A stretch of DNA of 11,654 bases, from positions 1-11,654 of the forward strand of contig JAGZLX010000051.1 in assembly GCA_018364485.1 (NCBI GenBank), given 5' to 3'. The stretch is from Granulicatella adiacens (GTDB taxonomy: Bacteria; Bacillota; Bacilli; Lactobacillales; Aerococcaceae). Below are positions 1 through 6,290 of the stretch, piece after piece. The notes below the pieces were generated by a model. That model was given only the letters and a program-made list of their open reading frames with translations. It was not told the origin of the DNA and did no database searches. Positions within the stretch are counted from its first letter, which is position 1, and every line of letters begins with the position of its first letter. A program made the translations under genes and the position numbers.

Positions 1-1180
1 GATTACCTATATGCGTACCGATTCTACACGGATCAGTCCAGTTGCGCAAAATGAGGCAGCGAACTTTATCGTGGATCGCTTCGGTGAGAAATATTCCAAG
101 CATGGAAGCCGCGTGAAAAATGCTTCTGGTGCCCAAGATGCCCACGAAGCGATTCGTCCATCCAGCGTCTTCAATACTCCTGAGAGCATTGCCAAGTACC
201 TCGACAAGGACCAGCTCAAGCTCTACACCTTGATTTGGAACCGCTTTGTAGCTAGTCAAATGACTGCAGCGGTCTATGACACTGTACAGGTTGATTTAGA
301 ACAAAATAACCATGTGTTTAAAGCGAACGGGTCAACGATTAAGTTCGCTGGGTATCAAAAAGTTTACCAAGATAATGCAGAAGCGAAAAAAGGAAATGTC
401 CTTCCTGAAATGCAAGTTGGAGATGAAGTTCAATTAGCTAAACTAAATCCTGAACAACATTTCACGCAACCACCTGCACGTTATTCTGAAGCGACTTTAA
501 TTAAAACATTAGAAGAAATTGGTGTGGGTCGTCCGTCAACATACGCGCCAACAATCGAAACGATCCAAAAGCGTTATTACGTTAAATTAGTTTCTAAGCG
601 TTTTGAACCAACTGAACTTGGCTATGTAGTTCATCAAATGATTGAACAATATTTCCCAAATATTGTCGATACTCATTTCACTGCTTCAATGGAAGATAAT
701 CTCGACCTTGTTGAAGAAGGAAAAGAAGAATGGGTACAAGTCATCGATAAGTTCTACCAACCATTCAAGGTTGAAGTGGATAAAGCAGAAGTTGAAATCG
801 AGAAAGTTCAGATTAAAGATGAACCAGCTGGATTTAACTGTGAAAAATGCGGACATCCAATGGTCATCAAATTAGGTCGTTTTGGTAAATTCTACGCTTG
901 TAGCAACTTCCCAGAATGTCACCATACGCAAGCCATCGTAAAAGATATTGGCATTACTTGCCCAACATGTGGAAAAGGGAAAGTCATCGAACGTAAATCG
1001 AAGAAGAATCGTTTGTTCTACGGTTGTGATCGTTATCCTGAATGCGAATTTGTATCATGGGATAAACCAATTGGACGCAATTGTCCAAAATGTGACCACT
1101 ACTTAGTAGAGAAAAAAGGTCGCAGTGGAAAACAAATTGCATGTAGTAACTGTGATTATAAAGAAGCTATTCAAAAATAA
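1..1180 (+). CDS. topA: DNA topoisomerase I (type IA), 3' part of the gene
   Basis: Relaxes negative supercoils by cutting and rejoining one DNA strand through a 5'-phosphotyrosine link. The gene runs off the left edge; the frame is open from base 2. The first codons read ITYMRTDST, the type IA active-site motif, so the catalytic tyrosine is the TAT at 8-10 and the ATG at 11 is internal, not a start. About 392 codons remain: the rest of the core (QDAHEAIRPS, then GVGRPSTYAPTIETIQ), followed by three C-terminal four-cysteine zinc ribbons at about 839-930, 959-1055 and 1082-1153 (the last is C-x2-C-x16-C-x2-C). The roughly first 290 bases are much richer in GC (48% in 1-300 against 38% in 301-540) and use CTC, AAG and CGC codons, unlike the rest of the gene, which suggests a recombined segment. 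The adjacent xerC–hslVU–codY cluster is the usual Gram-positive neighbourhood. Identity is secure. Confidence 0.97.
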   Translation, partial: ITYMRTDSTRISPVAQNEAANFIVDRFGEKYSKHGSRVKNASGAQDAHEAIRPSSVFNTPESIAKYLDKDQLKLYTLIWNRFVASQMTAAVYDTVQVDLEQNNHVFKANGSTIKFAGYQKVYQDNAEAKKGNVLPEMQVGDEVQLAKLNPEQHFTQPPARYSEATLIKTLEEIGVGRPSTYAPTIETIQKRYYVKLVSKRFEPTELGYVVHQMIEQYFPNIVDTHFTASMEDNLDLVEEGKEEWVQVIDKFYQPFKVEVDKAEVEIEKVQIKDEPAGFNCEKCGHPMVIKLGRFGKFYACSNFPECHHTQAIVKDIGITCPTCGKGKVIERKSKKNRLFYGCDRYPECEFVSWDKPIGRNCPKCDHYLVEKKGRSGKQIACSNCDYKEAIQK

Positions 1181-1183
1181 AGA

Positions 1184-1219
1184 CAAAGAGCACTTAGAAG
1201 AATCTAGGTGCTCTTTTTT
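1184..1219 (+). terminator. Rho-independent terminator of topA
   Basis: A 12-bp stem (AGAGCACTTAGA at 1187-1198 with TCTAGGTGCTCT at 1203-1214, one T·G wobble) has a four-base loop and is followed by a run of T. It starts four bases after the topA stop codon, so topA transcription probably ends here and xerC needs its own promoter. Confidence 0.92.
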
Positions 1220-1297
1220 GCGCGTATTATATCAGCGTGTTGATTTATTCGCAGTGGTTTATTGACGTTCTTTTTCTGAGGGTGATGTCTCGTATCC
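1220..1297. other. Gene-free stretch before the tandem element, possibly a decayed third copy
   Basis: I see no plausible gene here. Its last nine bases (CTCGTATCC, 1289-1297) are identical to the end of the second downstream repeat unit (1536-1544), and the bases just before contain a T-rich run as at the end of each unit. This suggests the right end of an older, partly lost copy, but the rest of the stretch does not align convincingly. Confidence 0.4.
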
Positions 1298-1420
1298 AGT
1301 GGAGTTGAGTTCGAAAAGGCATAGGCTCAAGCCTTTTGAGGTTAGTCTGCACGACTGTAAACAGTCGCTTACGGCTAACCTGCGAACCGTCATCGCCTAT
1401 AACCGCCTTTTCTCACATCC
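1298..1420. repeat. Tandem structured intergenic element, unit A (~123 bp)
   Basis: First of two head-to-tail degenerate copies. It can fold as one long arm. The basal stem is GAAAAGGC (1313-1320) with GCCTTTTC (1405-1412), continued by ATAGGC (1321-1326) with GCCTAT (1395-1400) and a four-base AACC bulge. The middle stem is GGTTAG (1340-1345) with CTAACC (1375-1380). The apical hairpin is CGACTG (1352-1357) with CAGTCG (1362-1367). A side hairpin CTCAA/TTGAG (1326-1330/1336-1340) is possible. The unit ends in CTCACATCC (1412-1420). Strand and function are unknown. It lies after the topA terminator and upstream of the xerC promoter, so it need not be part of either transcript. Confidence 0.8.
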
Positions 1421-1544
1421 TGAAAAGTTGAACTCGGAAAAGCAGAAACGACGTCCACTTCGACAAACATCCACACGACTCGTTCCGAGTCCTTTGCGGT
1501 GTTTGTCTCCAGTGATTCGTTTCATAACGCTTTTCCTCGTATCC
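1421..1544. repeat. Tandem structured intergenic element, unit B (~124 bp)
   Basis: Second copy, aligned to unit A at a constant offset of about 124 bases. Shared sequence includes AGTTGA-nn-TCG-(G)AAAAG near the left end, ACGACT and AGTC in the apical hairpin, and ATAAC-GC-TTTTC near the right end; it ends in CTCGTATCC (1536-1544). The fold is the same as unit A but mostly with different bases: basal stem GGAAAAGC (1436-1443) with GCTTTTCC (1529-1536), then GAAACGA (1445-1451) with TCGTTTC (1517-1523); middle stem GACAAACA (1462-1469) with TGTTTGTC (1500-1507); apical hairpin GACTCG (1477-1482) with CGAGTC (1486-1491). Pairing is kept while sequence changes, so the fold itself appears to be maintained. 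A GAACTC at 1430-1435 can also pair with GAGTTC at 1307-1312 in unit A. Confidence 0.8.
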
Positions 1545-1563
1545 TAAATGTTAAATTTACTTT

Positions 1564-1618
1564 AATTGTCGTAATAATTTTGACAATTCGGTTGTAAGAA
1601 AGTGCTTTCTGTGATAAA
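1564..1618 (+). promoter_or_regulatory. Probable xerC operon promoter region with two dyads
   Basis: A consensus -35 hexamer TTGACA lies at 1580-1585, but no good -10 sits 16-19 bases after it. GATAAA at 1613-1618, preceded by TG, is the best -10-like sequence and is better spaced (15 bases) from TTGTAA at 1592-1597. Two dyads overlap the region: AATTGTC (1564-1570) with GACAATT (1582-1588), which covers the TTGACA, and AGAAAG-TG-CTTTCT (1597-1610). Some promoter is expected because topA ends in a terminator, but the exact elements are uncertain. The gene's AGGAGG ribosome site is at 1628-1633. Confidence 0.4.
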
Positions 1619-1639
1619 GTTAACGATAGGAGGAAGACG

Positions 1640-2593
1640 ATGAAGAACGAAATGCAAGATTTTTTAACGTATTTAAAAGTTGAACGACGTTATTCGCCAG
1701 AGACGATTCATGCGTATGACCGTGATATTCAACATTTTTATGACTATTTGACAGAAGTTCCAATTCATTCTTGGAATGATGTCACGGTCGTTGATGTTCG
1801 AATTTATCTTGGTGTATTGCACCGCGAAAACTATAACCGTTCGAGTATTTCTCGTTTTCTTTCGAGTTTACGTTCGTTTTTTCATTTTCTTGTCGAAAGA
1901 AGCATCGTAGAAACAAATCCTTTTGCGTCTATCAGTTACAAGAAGGGTAAAATGCGTCTGCCTGAATTCTTTTATGAGGATGAAATCGAAAAATTTATTG
2001 ATTCAATCGATGGAAATCAGTCTTTAGACCAACGTAATAAAGCTCTAGTAGAAGTATTATATGCTACAGGTATGCGTGTCAGTGAGTTAACGAATTTAAC
2101 TCTTGAGCAATTAGACCTTGAAAATAGCATTATTCTCGTCATTGGTAAAGGTTCTAAAGAACGCTATGTTCCGATTGGTGACTTTGCAAGGACGGCCTTA
2201 GAAACGTATCTTGAAGAAGGACGCAAAGACTTGATGGCGAAAGAACGTAAGGACCATTCCTACGTTTTCGTGAATCATTTAGGCGATCCACTGACGACTA
2301 ATGGGGTTCGTTATATTTTAGAAAAACTCATCCAAGAAAGTGGTCTGACACTTAAAATTCATCCGCATATGCTTAGACACACGTTTGCGACTCATTTGTT
2401 AAATAACGGTGCGGATATGAGAACAGTGCAAGAACTTCTAGGACACGTAAGTCTTAGTTCGACTCAAATTTATACACATGTGACAAAAGAAGCTCTTCAA
2501 CAAAATTACCAATTATATTTTCCAAGGTCTAAAGCTGGGAAGAGTGAATTTGATGCAAGTGCCTTTAATAAGAACAATGGAGGAAAATCATGA
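1640..2593 (+). CDS. xerC: Tyrosine recombinase XerC (CodV)
   Basis: Site-specific tyrosine recombinase of 317 residues that, with a XerD partner, resolves chromosome dimers at dif during division. The N-terminal SAM-like core-binding domain covers about residues 1-90 and the catalytic domain about 105-290. All catalytic residues are present: R146 (ATGMRVSEL), K170 (GKGSKERYVP), H243 and R246 (HPHMLRH), H269 (LGHVSLSS) and nucleophile Y278 (TQIYTH). About 27 polar residues follow the core and end the protein. The ATG at 1640 has an AGGAGG site seven bases upstream. The gene overlaps hslV by four bases (ATGA), and its last codons carry the hslV ribosome site. Its place before hslVU–codY matches Bacillus codV, which supports XerC over other integrase-family members. 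This is a chromosomal, not phage, recombinase. Confidence 0.95.
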   Translation: MKNEMQDFLTYLKVERRYSPETIHAYDRDIQHFYDYLTEVPIHSWNDVTVVDVRIYLGVLHRENYNRSSISRFLSSLRSFFHFLVERSIVETNPFASISYKKGKMRLPEFFYEDEIEKFIDSIDGNQSLDQRNKALVEVLYATGMRVSELTNLTLEQLDLENSIILVIGKGSKERYVPIGDFARTALETYLEEGRKDLMAKERKDHSYVFVNHLGDPLTTNGVRYILEKLIQESGLTLKIHPHMLRHTFATHLLNNGADMRTVQELLGHVSLSSTQIYTHVTKEALQQNYQLYFPRSKAGKSEFDASAFNKNNGGKS

Positions 2594-3120
2594 CTACAAT
2601 TTGTGCAGTAAAAAAAGATAACCAAGTGGCGATGGCTGGTGACGGCCAAGTAACAATGGGTGAAAAAGTGATTATGAAAGGAACCGCTCGTAAAATCCGT
2701 CGTATTTTCGACAATCAAGTACTTGTTGGATTTGCGGGTGGCGTTGCAGATGCAATCACTTTAGAAGAAATGTTTGAAGATAAACTCAAACAATTTAAAG
2801 GGAACTTACAACGTGCTGCTATTGAAATGGCAAAACAATGGAGAAGTGACCGTGGTTTACAAAAATTAGAAGCGATGTTAATCGTGATGAATAAAGAACA
2901 AGTTCTCCTTGTTTCAGGAACAGGTGAAGTTATTGAACCAGACGATGGAATTCTAACAATTGGTTCTGGTGGAAACTTCGCTTTAGCAGCTGCTAGAGGG
3001 CTCCTAAGATTTGGAGATTCGAGTTTAACAGCAGAAGATATCGTTCGTGAAAGTTTAAAAATCGCTTCAGAAATTGATATTTTTACAAACGATAATATCA
3101 TTACTGAAACGTTAGCGTAA
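2590..3120 (+). CDS. hslV: ATP-dependent protease peptidase subunit HslV (ClpQ/CodW)
   Basis: Cytoplasmic proteasome-like peptidase of 176 residues that forms a double-hexamer ring and degrades unfolded proteins passed on by HslU. The N-terminus MTTI exposes Thr2 as nucleophile once the initiator Met is removed. The family pattern MAGDGQVTMG (residues 15-24) follows, with probable catalytic Lys35 in ARKIRR, then VGFAGGVADA (46-55) and GSGGNFALAAARGL in the C-terminal half. Length equals that of the E. coli enzyme. The start at 2590 is fixed by the GGAGG at 2579-2583 and the overlap with the xerC stop. B. subtilis ClpQ begins with extra residues and uses Ser; this protein has the more common Thr form. 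It is translationally coupled to xerC and is followed after 12 bases by its partner gene hslU. Confidence 0.96.
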   Translation: MTTICAVKKDNQVAMAGDGQVTMGEKVIMKGTARKIRRIFDNQVLVGFAGGVADAITLEEMFEDKLKQFKGNLQRAAIEMAKQWRSDRGLQKLEAMLIVMNKEQVLLVSGTGEVIEPDDGILTIGSGGNFALAAARGLLRFGDSSLTAEDIVRESLKIASEIDIFTNDNIITETLA

Positions 3121-3132
3121 GGAAGTGGTTGT

Positions 3133-4539
3133 ATGCAAGAAAATATTAGTAAAACACCAAGAGAAGTGGTGTCCGAATTAGATCAATTTATCGTTGGTCA
3201 ACACGATGCTAAACGTGCTTTAGCGGTGGCTCTTCGAAATCGTTACCGTCGTTTATTATTAGACGAAGAAATGAAAAAAGAAGTGACACCAAAGAATTTA
3301 TTGATGATTGGACCTACTGGGGTAGGTAAAACTGAATTAGCTCGTCGTCTTGCGAAATTAGTTGATGCACCATTTGCAAAAGTTGAAGCGACTAAATTCA
3401 CTGAAGTGGGTTATGTTGGACGTGATGTGGAATCGATGGTTCGTGATTTAGTAGAAAATGCGATTCAAATCGTAACAAAATTAAAACAAGAAGAAGTGAA
3501 ACCGCAAGCTTTTGATAAGGCCGTGAAACGTCTTGCTAAGATTTTAAAACCAGGAATCATGAAGAAGGTATCAAATCCGCAACAAGATTCACTCTTTAGT
3601 ATGTTCCAACAAATGGGAATCCAAAATCCTGGTATTGAACCTGAGATGAAAGAAGAAGTCACAGAAGAGATTGCCCAAAAACGACGTGATATTGAGCAAC
3701 AATTAAGAAATGGTGTTCTTGATTCTAAAGAAGTGACGATTGAATTAACAGAGAAACCAATGCGTATGGCGGGTTCTGGAAACCAAATGGAACAAATGAT
3801 GCAAATTCAATCGGTTCTTGATCAAATGACTCCGAAAAAGAAAATTAGCCGTACTGTTACGGTTAAAGAGGCTTTAGAACTATTAACAGAAGAAGAAGCT
3901 AATCATTTAATCAATCAAGAAGATATGCATGCAGAAGCGTTGAAGCTAGCCGAAACTTCAGGAATTATCTTTATTGATGAGATTGATAAGATTGCTGCTA
4001 AGGGACATAACGGGGGAGAAGTTTCTCGTGAAGGGGTTCAACGTGACATCTTACCGATTGTTGAAGGAAGCCAAGTGAATACGAAGTATGGTGTGATTAA
4101 CACAGATCATATATTATTTATCGCATCTGGTGCCTTCCACGTTGCTAAACCAAGTGATTTAATGCCAGAATTGCAAGGACGTTTCCCAATTCGTGTTGAA
4201 TTACAAGATTTATCAAAAGAAGACTTTGAACGTATATTAACAGAACCTAAGAATGCATTGCTTAAACAATACAAAGCATTGCTAGCAACTGAAAATGTGG
4301 AAGTTATCTTTACTAAAGAAGCAGTATCCAAACTAGCTGAAATTGCTTTTGAAGTAAACAGCACAATGGAAAATATCGGTGCTCGTCGTCTTCATACGAT
4401 TTTAGAAACAGTACTTGAAGAATTGTTATTTGAAGCGCCATCTATGCAAATGGGAAGCATTCAAATTACAGAACAATATGTTGAAAGTAAACTAAATGCG
4501 ATTCGTGAGAATCAAGATTTAACGAAATACATTTTATAA
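3133..4539 (+). CDS. hslU: ATP-dependent protease ATPase subunit HslU (ClpY)
   Basis: AAA+ unfoldase of 468 residues that caps HslV, unfolds substrates using ATP and opens the peptidase gate. Visible features are the N-terminal PREVVSELDQFIVGQ motif, Walker A GPTGVGKTE (residues 60-68), the extended, Gln/Met/Lys-rich I domain (roughly 110-245), Walker B IIFIDEID (278-285), the arginine-finger region GRFPIR (R350), and sensor 2 GARRLHT (416-422). The C-terminal tail DLTKYIL matches the conserved end that inserts into HslV. GGAAG just after the hslV stop serves as ribosome site. The length and the I domain distinguish HslU from ClpX. It sits between hslV and codY with short gaps, consistent with one operon. 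Confidence 0.97.
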   Translation: MQENISKTPREVVSELDQFIVGQHDAKRALAVALRNRYRRLLLDEEMKKEVTPKNLLMIGPTGVGKTELARRLAKLVDAPFAKVEATKFTEVGYVGRDVESMVRDLVENAIQIVTKLKQEEVKPQAFDKAVKRLAKILKPGIMKKVSNPQQDSLFSMFQQMGIQNPGIEPEMKEEVTEEIAQKRRDIEQQLRNGVLDSKEVTIELTEKPMRMAGSGNQMEQMMQIQSVLDQMTPKKKISRTVTVKEALELLTEEEANHLINQEDMHAEALKLAETSGIIFIDEIDKIAAKGHNGGEVSREGVQRDILPIVEGSQVNTKYGVINTDHILFIASGAFHVAKPSDLMPELQGRFPIRVELQDLSKEDFERILTEPKNALLKQYKALLATENVEVIFTKEAVSKLAEIAFEVNSTMENIGARRLHTILETVLEELLFEAPSMQMGSIQITEQYVESKLNAIRENQDLTKYIL

Positions 4540-4556
4540 AAAAGGAGAATACACTT

Positions 4557-5360
4557 GTGCGTACAATATTAGCTGATTTACGAAAAATAAACGAGATTGT
4601 GCAATACGACAACGTGTGGAGAGACTCAGAAACTGCTGACTTACCATTTAATAAGTTGACGGAAATCTTAGGATCTTTGCTCAAAGTCGATTTATATATT
4701 GCTTCAATCGATGGGAGAATGCTTGGTATTCATGATGAGTTCCAAGTGAACAACGATCGTATGAAAGAGTATAAGGATAATCGTCAATTTCCGGACTTTT
4801 ATATGAAAGAATTGACGACCTTAAAGTTCACAAAGGAAAATATTCCAGTAACAGATAACTTAACAATTTTCCCTGTTGAACTGCATGATAACTTCCAAGA
4901 AGCGATGACTACTGTAATTCCTATTTTTGCTTCAGGAAAACAGCTAGGGTTCGTTGTAATGGGGAAAGAAGGCCAACCTTTCTCTACAGATGATTTAATC
5001 TTGGCGGAGCACGCAGCTACAGTAATCGGAACAGAAATGCTTCATTGGTATACTCGCAAGATTGAGCAAGAAAAACGTGAGCAACAAAACGTTCACCTCG
5101 CGCTCAGCTCATTGTCTTACAGTGAATTAGAAGCCATCAAAGTAATCGTGGGTCTATTCGATGGTATGGATTTGCGTTTCACTGCTCTTAAAATTGCTCA
5201 AGAATACCATATCACTCGTACAGTTATCGTGAACGCTATCCGTAAACTTGAATCAGCTGGTATTATCGAAAGCAGAAGTTTAGGTACGAAAGGGACTTAT
5301 ATTAAAATTAAGAATGAAAATATTAAGTCTTCACTATTATCAGAATTAAAACACGCGTAA
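4557..5360 (+). CDS. codY: Global transcriptional repressor CodY
   Basis: DNA-binding repressor of 267 residues found in low-GC Gram-positives; it binds branched-chain amino acids and GTP and represses amino-acid uptake, biosynthesis and adaptation genes in nutrient excess. The start is GTG at 4557, preceded by AAAGGAG at 4541-4547; the product then begins MRTILADLRKIN like other CodY proteins. The GAF domain spans about residues 1-155, including the ligand-loop sequence RQFP (76-79) and FPVE. A linker helix (about 165-185) and a winged helix-turn-helix (about 205-255) follow, with the recognition segment ITRTVIVNAIRKLESAG and the wing SLGTKGTYIK. The position equivalent to B. subtilis Ser215 appears to be Thr222. 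I found no strong CodY box in the window. The operon xerC–hslV–hslU–codY is the classic arrangement. Confidence 0.97.
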   Translation: MRTILADLRKINEIVQYDNVWRDSETADLPFNKLTEILGSLLKVDLYIASIDGRMLGIHDEFQVNNDRMKEYKDNRQFPDFYMKELTTLKFTKENIPVTDNLTIFPVELHDNFQEAMTTVIPIFASGKQLGFVVMGKEGQPFSTDDLILAEHAATVIGTEMLHWYTRKIEQEKREQQNVHLALSSLSYSELEAIKVIVGLFDGMDLRFTALKIAQEYHITRTVIVNAIRKLESAGIIESRSLGTKGTYIKIKNENIKSSLLSELKHA

Positions 5361-5375
5361 ATTGAGGCGATGATT

Positions 5376-6248
5376 ATGGAAAACATCTTTATTGAAAATG
5401 AGTACTTAAAAGTTGGAATTAAGCTGTTTGGAGCAGAACTCACTTCAGTTATTTCAAAAGAAACAAATACAGAATATATGTATCAACCAGATGGAATCCA
5501 TTGGAATAAGCAATCTCCAATTCTTTTTCCAAATATTGGAGCCATTAGAGAGAATTCATTTGTATATGAAGGAAAGACATACCCGGCTAGAAAGCATGGA
5601 TTTGCTAGAGATTATGCTTTTCTTTTAGAAGAACAAGGAGAAAACTTTGCGACATTCTTGTTAACAGACAAAATGATTGAAGAGGAGTATCCATTTGAGT
5701 TTGAATTAAGACTTCAATATTCTTTAGAGAATAATGCATTAAAGATGACTTATAGCATATCAACTACAAGTCCTGAATTATTCTTTGCAATTGGAGGTCA
5801 TCCTGCATTTGCAGTTCCTCTTGAAGAAGGGCTTACTTTTGGAGATTATCATATTCAATTAGAGAGTGAAGCTCCTATATCAAAATTGGAGCTAGAAATC
5901 CCTTATCTATCATCTTTAGAGGGAGTTCCGTTTACCGAAGGAGATTTTGCATTGCATCATGATTTATTTACAAATGATGTATTGTTATTTAAATCAAAAG
6001 ATCCTCATTTTAAAGGAAAATTGTATTCTCCTAAAGGAAAGAGAAGTGTAACGGTTTATTTAAATGGAATCGAAGCCGTTGGAGTTTGGACAATGCCAGA
6101 TGACTCACCATTTATCTGTTTTGAACCATGGGATGGTTATCCGGACTTAGCAAGTGAGACTACCTTAAATCTAGAAGAAAAGAATAATATTCTCCGAATC
6201 ACTAAAGATACACCATATCAATCATGTGCGACATTTGTATTCGAATAA
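5376..6248 (+). CDS. Aldose 1-epimerase family protein, LacX type
   Basis: Predicted galactose-mutarotase-like enzyme of 290 residues that would interconvert alpha and beta anomers of a sugar; the substrate is not evident. Family marks: SPILFPNIG (48-56), KHGFARD with His74, GGHPAF with His142 (the two catalytic histidines) and FICFEPW with probable catalytic base Glu250. The LFPNIG and HGFARD patterns fit the LacX/YeaD-like branch rather than GalM proper. I chose the ATG at 5376 because TGAGG (5363-5367) is eight bases upstream; the in-frame ATG at 5370 is only two bases from it. The gene begins 15 bases after codY with no terminator between, so it is probably co-transcribed. Its codon use differs from its neighbours: five of six arginines are AGA and none is CGT, suggesting a later arrival or low expression. 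Confidence 0.88.
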   Translation: MENIFIENEYLKVGIKLFGAELTSVISKETNTEYMYQPDGIHWNKQSPILFPNIGAIRENSFVYEGKTYPARKHGFARDYAFLLEEQGENFATFLLTDKMIEEEYPFEFELRLQYSLENNALKMTYSISTTSPELFFAIGGHPAFAVPLEEGLTFGDYHIQLESEAPISKLELEIPYLSSLEGVPFTEGDFALHHDLFTNDVLLFKSKDPHFKGKLYSPKGKRSVTVYLNGIEAVGVWTMPDDSPFICFEPWDGYPDLASETTLNLEEKNNILRITKDTPYQSCATFVFE

Positions 6249-6253
6249 AAAGA

Positions 6254-6290
6254 AAAGACACTAAGATTTACTTAGTGTCTTTATTTTTCT
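6254..6290. terminator. Bidirectional terminator between the epimerase gene and plsY
   Basis: A perfect 12-bp stem, AAAGACACTAAG (6254-6265) with CTTAGTGTCTTT (6271-6282), has a five-base loop and T-rich sequence on both sides. It can end the codY-side operon on the plus strand and plsY on the minus strand. The plsY stop codon (6268-6270) lies in the loop, and its last codons form one arm, so the terminator overlaps coding sequence. Confidence 0.92.

Noticed and set aside
1298..1544. CRISPR array or tRNA-like cloverleaf
   Set aside because: The units are ~124 bp and diverged, with no short identical repeats and spacers. Although the fold is branched, there is no T-loop, anticodon arm or acceptor-end pattern of a tRNA.
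1299..1547. An 82-codon forward open frame in the topA–xerC gap
   Set aside because: It lies almost exactly over the two hairpin units, has no clear ribosome site, and its product is low-complexity and resembles no family I know. The hairpin structure explains the sequence better.
2715..3101. A 128-codon antisense frame inside hslV
   Set aside because: It lies fully antisense to a well-conserved gene, with no promoter or recognisable domain.
5370..5375. Upstream ATG as start of the epimerase-like gene
   Set aside because: It is only two bases from the TGAGG ribosome site; the ATG at 5376 has normal eight-base spacing.
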